This document shows, in pieces, positions 59,716-64,000 of a DNA stretch of 64,000 nucleotides. The translations under genes and the position numbers were made by a program. Under the pieces are notes generated by a model. That model saw only the letters and a list, made by a program, of their open reading frames with translations. It had not been told where the DNA came from and ran no database searches. The stretch's first letter is position 1; the number at the start of each line of letters is the position of its first letter. Source of the DNA: T3Sed10-241 sp036796255. GTDB lineage: Bacteria; Bacteroidota; Bacteroidia; Flavobacteriales_D; Cryomorphaceae. Location: contig DAIRDH010000008.1 in NCBI GenBank assembly GCA_036796255.1, positions 1-64,000 on the forward strand, given 5' to 3'.

Positions 59716-61410
59716 ATGAAGCAAAATTTACCACTAAAATTCGCGCTTGCAGGACTCATGGCGCTTGCCATTGGCGAATCACAAGCCCAACGCTACGCGA
59801 CTGAAATTTTTACCGATGAGCAAATTACCGTTACGTCCAATGTGGTGTACGGAACCAATGTTCGCTTTTTACCACCTGTGAACTTCACTAGTACGCAGGC
59901 ACAGGCAGACTTATTGGACCTGCAAACTATTGCAGCCACAACAGGCGATTTTCCTGATGCATATTTCAACCTTGCTGATGAATCCACAACTGTAAAAATT
60001 CAAAATATGCAATTGGATGTTTATGCCCCTGACATGTCTGTAGACGACGTGGAAGAGCGTCCTGTAATCATTTACCTTCACACAGGAAACTTTCTTCCCC
60101 CCCCCACCAATGGAAGCCCTACTGGCTTAAGAACGGATAGCACAGCCATAGTAACCTGTCGCCAATTTGCGAAAAGAGGATTTGTTGCTGTATCAGTATC
60201 TTATCGATTGGGCTGGAATCCTCTTGGAAACTCTGTAGAACGCAGAGGAACCCTGCTCAATGCAGTATATCGTGCAATTCAGGATACCAAGCAATCCGTT
60301 CGCTTTTTGAGAGGTGATGCTGCCGGAGAAAACACATTTGGCATTGACGCTGACAAATTTGTTCTCTTTGGTGAAGGTTCAGGCGGCTACGTGGCGCTTG
60401 CCTACGCTACTGTGGATGACCTGGAAAACGAACTATCCGTTCCCAAATTCATCAACCCTGTGACTGGAGAATCATACGTGGATCCATCAATTGTAGGTGA
60501 TGAGGAAGGTCTCAATGGTGGTTTGACCATTTACCAGGACAACGGACAGCCCACCGACATTCAGATGACTGTAAATCTAGGCGGTGCCTTGGGAGAAATC
60601 AGCTGGCTCGAAGCCGGTGACGCACCGATGGTTGCTTTCCACGCCATTCGGGATGACTTTGCCCCTTTTGATGACGGAACCGTTATTGTTCCAACCACCC
60701 AAGAGAATGTTGTAGATGTATCAGGTTCTAATTCTTTTATCCAGGCTGCAAATGACCTTGGCAACAACGCAATATTCAATTTGATCCCTGACGGAGATCC
60801 ATTTACGGATGCAGCCAGATCTTTTTACGGAACAGGTCCTTACGAAATATCCAATGCACTGGAGGTATCTGTAAACGACACGCCGGAAGGGCTCTACCCC
60901 ATTCTTCTTCCACTGCGTCCATTTCTTCAGAACATTGCCAGCCCCTGGCAGTGGTGGGATCCAAATTCCCCTATTGCTGCAACTGTAATCGCCGAAGTGG
61001 GTGGTCAACCTATTACGGCCCACATGGCCTCTTTGGGCTCTAATCCGGATATGAGTCCCGAACAAGGTCGCACATATTTGGACACCATTTTTGGATACTC
61101 CGTGCCGCGAATAATGTGTGCCCTTGAACTGCCAGAAAACCCATGTGCACTCAGCGCCAACAACAGCATCTTCGAAAACGCAACAAGCGTTTTCCCAAAT
61201 CCAACAAGGGACGCACTCACCATTCGCAACAGTGAATTCATCATGCGCCGACTTGAAGTGTATGACATTACTGGCCGAATGGTTTCCAGCAAAGTGATTA
61301 ACGCCAATGAGTTCAGGTTCGAAAGAGGCCAACTCGGAGATGGTGTGTACCTCATGCAAATTGTATTTGACAACAATGAACGCATTACCAAAAAAGTGCT
61401 GTTCAATTAA
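59716..61410 (+). CDS. Secreted alpha/beta-hydrolase (esterase-like) with T9SS sorting domain
   Basis: Secreted protein of 564 residues. Signal peptide MKQNLPLKFALAGLMALAIG with cleavage near SQAQ. The alpha/beta-hydrolase domain (about 70-430) has the carboxylesterase-like order: VIIYLHTGNFLPPP (oxyanion-hole strand), VAVSVSYRLGWNPLG, AIQDTKQSVRFLRGDAAG and FVLFGEGSGGYVALAYA, a G-x-S-x-G nucleophile elbow. The T9SS type A domain closes it (VFPNPTRDALTIRN ... YDITGRMVSSKVI ... KKVLFN). It begins 28 bases after the TonB receptor gene, so it may release the ligand the receptor imports. The natural substrate is unknown. ATG 59716 is preferred because it starts the signal peptide. A strong terminator follows. 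Confidence 0.87.
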   Translation: MKQNLPLKFALAGLMALAIGESQAQRYATEIFTDEQITVTSNVVYGTNVRFLPPVNFTSTQAQADLLDLQTIAATTGDFPDAYFNLADESTTVKIQNMQLDVYAPDMSVDDVEERPVIIYLHTGNFLPPPTNGSPTGLRTDSTAIVTCRQFAKRGFVAVSVSYRLGWNPLGNSVERRGTLLNAVYRAIQDTKQSVRFLRGDAAGENTFGIDADKFVLFGEGSGGYVALAYATVDDLENELSVPKFINPVTGESYVDPSIVGDEEGLNGGLTIYQDNGQPTDIQMTVNLGGALGEISWLEAGDAPMVAFHAIRDDFAPFDDGTVIVPTTQENVVDVSGSNSFIQAANDLGNNAIFNLIPDGDPFTDAARSFYGTGPYEISNALEVSVNDTPEGLYPILLPLRPFLQNIASPWQWWDPNSPIAATVIAEVGGQPITAHMASLGSNPDMSPEQGRTYLDTIFGYSVPRIMCALELPENPCALSANNSIFENATSVFPNPTRDALTIRNSEFIMRRLEVYDITGRMVSSKVINANEFRFERGQLGDGVYLMQIVFDNNERITKKVLFN

Positions 61411-61431
61411 TTGATCGAAACGATCGTTGTG

Positions 61432-61466
61432 AAGCCCCTGCCCCATCGGCAGGGGCTTTATTTTTT
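61432..61466 (+). terminator. Rho-independent terminator after the esterase-like gene
   Basis: AAGCCCCTGCC (61432-61442), loop CCATC, GGCAGGGGCTT (61448-61458), then TATTTTTT. A perfect 11-base stem. The T-run merges into the murQ -7 box. Confidence 0.92.
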
Positions 61467-61473
61467 ACCTTTG
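61466..61473 (+). promoter_or_regulatory. -7 promoter box of murQ
   Basis: TACCTTTG ends five bases before the GTG start at 61478, so the murQ transcript would be leaderless or nearly so. A -33 TTTG is absent; that position is occupied by the terminator stem. Confidence 0.42.
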
Positions 61474-61477
61474 TACC

Positions 61478-62284
61478 GTGAAAAAAATCACCGAACAAGA
61501 ATCGCTCTACCAAGACCTTGAAAAAAAATCGGTTGCGGAAATACTGGGCGACATCAACGCTGAAGACGCCAAAGTGGCCACTGCCGTATCTGACAGTATG
61601 CCGCAAATCACAGCCCTTGTTGAGGCGGCTGTAAGTCGCATGCAGCAAGGCGGGCGCCTCTTCTACATTGGCGCCGGTACCAGCGGACGGCTCGGCATTG
61701 TGGATGCATCAGAATGCCCTCCCACCTTTGGGGTGCCACACGGCCTCGTGGTAGGCATCATCGCCGGTGGAGATGCTGCCATCCGCAAAGCGGTTGAATT
61801 TGCAGAAGACGACACCGCCCAGGGCTGGAGCGACCTGCAAGCCCATGCCATCGGCGCGCTCGACACCTTAATTGGCATAGCGGCCTCAGGAAGCACGCCC
61901 TATGTGATAGGTGCCTTGCAAAAAGCCCGGGAAGCTGGCGTACTCACCGGCTGCATCACCTGCAATCCCGGTGCCCCGGTAGCCCATGCCTGCGAGTATC
62001 CCATCGAGGTAAATGTAGGCCCAGAATACGTCACTGGTAGCACGAGAATGAAATCGGGAACTGCCCAAAAACTGGTGCTCAATATGATTTCCACCGCGCT
62101 CATGATACAACTGGGCAGGGTAAAGGGCAACCGCATGGTCGACATGCAGCTCAGCAACAACAAGCTGATAGACCGCGGCACGCGCATGGTAATGGACGAA
62201 CTTAAAGTAAGCTACCAGATAGCCAACGACTTACTAAAAAAACATGGCAATGTGAGGCAAGCCATTGAACAACATAAGGCTTAA
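61478..62284 (+). CDS. murQ: N-acetylmuramic acid 6-phosphate etherase
   Basis: Cell-wall recycling enzyme of 268 residues that cleaves the D-lactyl ether of MurNAc-6-phosphate to give GlcNAc-6-phosphate. It is an SIS-domain protein: FYIGAGTSGRLGIVDASECP near residue 60 carries the sugar-phosphate site and the catalytic glutamate region, and VGPEYVTGSTRMKSGTAQKL near 185 is the second signature. The GTG start fits the N-terminus KKITEQESLYQDLEKKS. The C-terminal extension found in some MurQ proteins is missing, as is usual in Bacteroidota. The following unknown gene is 14 bases downstream. Functionally it complements the BadF kinase at 10.5 kb. Confidence 0.96.
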   Translation: MKKITEQESLYQDLEKKSVAEILGDINAEDAKVATAVSDSMPQITALVEAAVSRMQQGGRLFYIGAGTSGRLGIVDASECPPTFGVPHGLVVGIIAGGDAAIRKAVEFAEDDTAQGWSDLQAHAIGALDTLIGIAASGSTPYVIGALQKAREAGVLTGCITCNPGAPVAHACEYPIEVNVGPEYVTGSTRMKSGTAQKLVLNMISTALMIQLGRVKGNRMVDMQLSNNKLIDRGTRMVMDELKVSYQIANDLLKKHGNVRQAIEQHKA

Positions 62285-62298
62285 ATTGTCATCGCAAC

Positions 62299-62877
62299 AT
62301 GCACGCACTGGAACCATACTACAGCTGGAGGCAGTACTACACCGCCGAAGACGACCCGAGATCGCCGTTTTACGGCCGCGAGTACAGCGAATTTGAATTC
62401 AGCTTGCAAGTTTACGACCACTTAATCCACCCGCAATGGGATGACTTTGGTTCGCAGACACTCTTTCTCAAAATCATCTTTGCAGATTACATTCAGGGCT
62501 TTGCCATCATTGAGCTCATTGGTGAGTGGAACGATTGCCTACACAACGACATCATGTTCCTAAAGCGCGACCTTATCGAATTTCTTATCGAGCAGGGCAT
62601 TAACAAGTATATTCTCATCGGTGAGAACGTGCTCAACTTTCATTATTCTGACGACTGCTATTACGAGGAGTGGTTTGAAGAGGTGAGCGAAGACGATGGT
62701 TGGATTGCAGCCCTCAACTTTCCGGAGCATGTGATGCGGGAGTTCAGCGCCGCCAACATCGACAGCTATTTTGTACTCGGCGGCTTGCTGAACGACCTGG
62801 AATGGCGCACACTCAAACCCCACGCGCTTTTCGCCCGTGTGGAGGCCTACATGCAGCGCAGGCTGCTCTCTACGTAA
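62299..62877 (+). CDS. Conserved Bacteroidota protein of unknown function, murQ-linked
   Basis: Soluble acidic protein of 192 residues without signal peptide or recognised domain. Conserved-looking blocks rich in aromatic and acidic residues include YYSWRQYYTAEDDPRSPFYG, GREYSEFEFSLQVYDHLIHP, FAIIELIGEWNDCLHNDIMF and LIEFLIEQGINKYILIGENV. I recall similar proteins directly after murQ in other Flavobacteriales, which suggests a link but gives no activity. It lies 14 bases after murQ, in the same direction, and its end overlaps the Nudix gene end by eight bases (opposite strands). Confidence 0.75.
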   Translation: MHALEPYYSWRQYYTAEDDPRSPFYGREYSEFEFSLQVYDHLIHPQWDDFGSQTLFLKIIFADYIQGFAIIELIGEWNDCLHNDIMFLKRDLIEFLIEQGINKYILIGENVLNFHYSDDCYYEEWFEEVSEDDGWIAALNFPEHVMREFSAANIDSYFVLGGLLNDLEWRTLKPHALFARVEAYMQRRLLST

Positions 62878-63304
62878 TATCTGGAAGGCCTTTCAGCAAA
62901 GGCACCATCTTTTTATCGACGGGAAAAGTGAAGTGATCTTCATTGAGCGCTTCGAGGGCTACCCACTTGAATTGCTGATCGTCCACAAGGGCTTTGAGTT
63001 CAGGTATGCCTTCCGGCAAATGGGTCAGCGCAACGCGGTAATACACGGAAATAACCTGGTGATTGGGATTGAAGGCGGAGGCTACAAAAAAATCAGTGGT
63101 GTAGAGGTGATCGAGGACATTCACCTCTAGCTCGAGCTCCTCCATAAATTCCCTGCTGAGGGCATCTCTCAAGCCTTCGCCGTATTCGAGTCCGCCGCCG
63201 GGCAGCTTGGTAAATGCGCGACCCGCATAGTGCTCATCGCTCAGAAGGATGTGCCGGCGGTGCACCAAAGCGCCATATACCCGCACATTGAATGGAAATG
63301 ACAT
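62870..63304 (-). CDS. Nudix hydrolase
   Basis: Small hydrolase of 144 residues for nucleoside-diphosphate-linked compounds. The Nudix box runs from GGGLEYGEGLRDALSREF into MEELELEV, giving G-x5-E-x7-R-E-x2-E-E. N-terminal strands VRVYGALVHRRHILLSDEHY and the later VISVYYRVALTH complete the fold. The start codon shares its A with the TGA of the upstream methyltransferase gene (TGATG), so the two are coupled. The substrate cannot be told. The 3' end overlaps the murQ-linked unknown gene by eight bases. Confidence 0.92.
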   Translation of the reverse strand: MSFPFNVRVYGALVHRRHILLSDEHYAGRAFTKLPGGGLEYGEGLRDALSREFMEELELEVNVLDHLYTTDFFVASAFNPNHQVISVYYRVALTHLPEGIPELKALVDDQQFKWVALEALNEDHFTFPVDKKMVPLLKGLPDIT

Positions 63305-64000
63305 CAGTTCGCAGGTTTTATCGCCCTCACCATCTCACGCTTACCCGGAGGGCCGGGCAACTTCTCCACGAGAAAACCCGCTTCGAGCATATTGCGTCGC
63401 ACTAAGCCTTTTGAGGCATAAGTCACTAAAGCGCCACCTGGCTTGAGCATGTTCAGACATTTTCTAAAAACTTCCACACTCCACAACTCTTCCTGCGCCC
63501 TGAAGCCAAAGGCATCAAACAGTATCAAATGGTAAGCCTCGGATTCGGGCGTCCACTTCATAAAGTCATCCTGAAATTTGAATAGCGAGAAATTCGGATG
63601 TATCGAGATCAGCTCATTCCAAAGGGCTGCATGAAGACCCTCAAATATTTTGGCGGCTTCTGGATCATCGATATGTTCGCAATAATTGAGCACACTGCAC
63701 ATTTGCGGTTCAAGCGGATAGAGCTCTATGCTCTTGAAAGTCACGGGCCGCCCCTCCTCTTTTGCTGTCAAGGCAGTAACCAAGGCATTGAGTCCGGTGC
63801 CAAAGCCAACTTCAAAAACCTTGACATCGCCCAGCACTTTCTCAAATACCCATTTCAATCCCGCTTCGATGTACACGTGGTAAGCCTCGCGCACCGAGCT
63901 ATGAAATGAATGGTAGTGCTCGCCCAGCGCAGGTATGAAAAGGGTGTGGCTACCATCGCCAGTGGCAACCACCTCAGGGGCATATTTTTCTTTGGCGCCT
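63304..64000 (-). CDS. mnmD: MnmD-like tRNA 5-methylaminomethyl-2-thiouridine methyltransferase (5' end cut by window)
   Basis: SAM-dependent methyltransferase that completes mnm5s2U at the tRNA wobble position. The frame continues to the window edge (GAKEKYAPEVVATGDGSHTL), so the start lies beyond 64000 and an internal GTG near 63972 is not the start. Visible motifs: LGEHYHSFHSSVREAYHVYI, the family signature; SAM-binding VKVFEVGFGTGLNALVTALT; and YHLILFDAFGFRAQEELWSV with the conserved D-A-F. LVTYASKGLVRRNMLEAGF closes the Rossmann fold. The FAD-dependent MnmC1 domain is absent, so this is the stand-alone form. It is coupled to the Nudix gene. Confidence 0.9.
   Translation of the reverse strand, partial: GAKEKYAPEVVATGDGSHTLFIPALGEHYHSFHSSVREAYHVYIEAGLKWVFEKVLGDVKVFEVGFGTGLNALVTALTAKEEGRPVTFKSIELYPLEPQMCSVLNYCEHIDDPEAAKIFEGLHAALWNELISIHPNFSLFKFQDDFMKWTPESEAYHLILFDAFGFRAQEELWSVEVFRKCLNMLKPGGALVTYASKGLVRRNMLEAGFLVEKLPGPPGKREMVRAIKPAN

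Overview
The window is a 64 kb stretch of a Bacteroidota genome, most likely from the order Flavobacteriales. Evidence: four proteins end in type IX secretion (T9SS) type A sorting domains; there is a SusC-like TonB-dependent receptor with a carboxypeptidase-like N-terminal domain; several genes carry TAnnTTTG (-7) boxes, sometimes with TTTG (-33), the Bacteroidota promoter signature; Shine-Dalgarno sequences are weak; and family combinations such as ferredoxin / acyl-CoA reductase / serC-serA, DUF2911 and the NqrM-like/ApbE pair are typical of the phylum. Three runs of exactly 100 N (12239-12338, 31128-31227, 58871-58970) are scaffold-gap placeholders, so this is probably a draft or metagenome-assembled genome. 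Two of the gaps lie inside genes. I saw no rRNA, tRNA, CRISPR array, insertion sequence or prophage.

Layout. 1-8.6 kb (minus strand): a long gene run reading coiled-coil protein, zapA, rny (RNase Y), a WbpP-type epimerase, a Wzx flippase, a GT4 glycosyltransferase, a FemAB-like acyltransferase, an O-antigen polymerase/ligase and a second GT4 cut by the window edge. It looks like a surface-polysaccharide locus fused to a cell-division/RNA-decay operon. 8.8-16.1 kb: secreted M23 peptidase, BadF-type sugar kinase, LuxR-type response regulator, STAS / T9SS protein / RNase Z, and pyrR-pyrB. 16.2-20.8 kb: serC-serA operon, a secreted unknown, and a ferredoxin divergent from an acyl-CoA reductase. 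21.4-35.0 kb: adenine/adenosine deaminase, a GT-C-like membrane protein, a small outer-membrane barrel, a WYL regulator, MazG, a PagL-like lipid A deacylase candidate with a lipoprotein, the NqrM-like/ApbE pair, a ChlI/MoxR-like ATPase with a CPBP protease and a lipoprotein, DUF2911, and an SDR.

35.1-49.5 kb holds two very large secreted T9SS proteins: a 1580-residue M43 metalloprotease with three 155-residue repeats, and a 3087-residue modular surface protein built from six A modules, six B modules and two fasciclin domains. They share C-terminal modules. 49.6-53.7 kb: a DUF819 transporter, an overlooked 45-residue lipoprotein gene, a PadR-PspC stress pair and a small membrane protein. 53.7-54.3 kb is a non-coding tandem repeat whose two copies each contain a perfect palindrome and a long nested hairpin; one stem pair differs compensatorily between copies. 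This is the most unusual non-coding object in the window. 54.3-64 kb: a fused alpha/beta 2-oxoacid dehydrogenase E1, a TonB receptor followed by a T9SS-exported esterase-like protein, murQ (cell-wall recycling), a conserved unknown, a Nudix hydrolase and an edge-truncated MnmD-type tRNA methyltransferase.

Much of the window concerns the cell envelope: polysaccharide synthesis, peptidoglycan turnover (M23, BadF kinase, MurQ), lipid A modification, surface adhesion and extracellular hydrolysis. The rest is ordinary central metabolism. All functional calls rest on motif recognition by eye; no database search was run.
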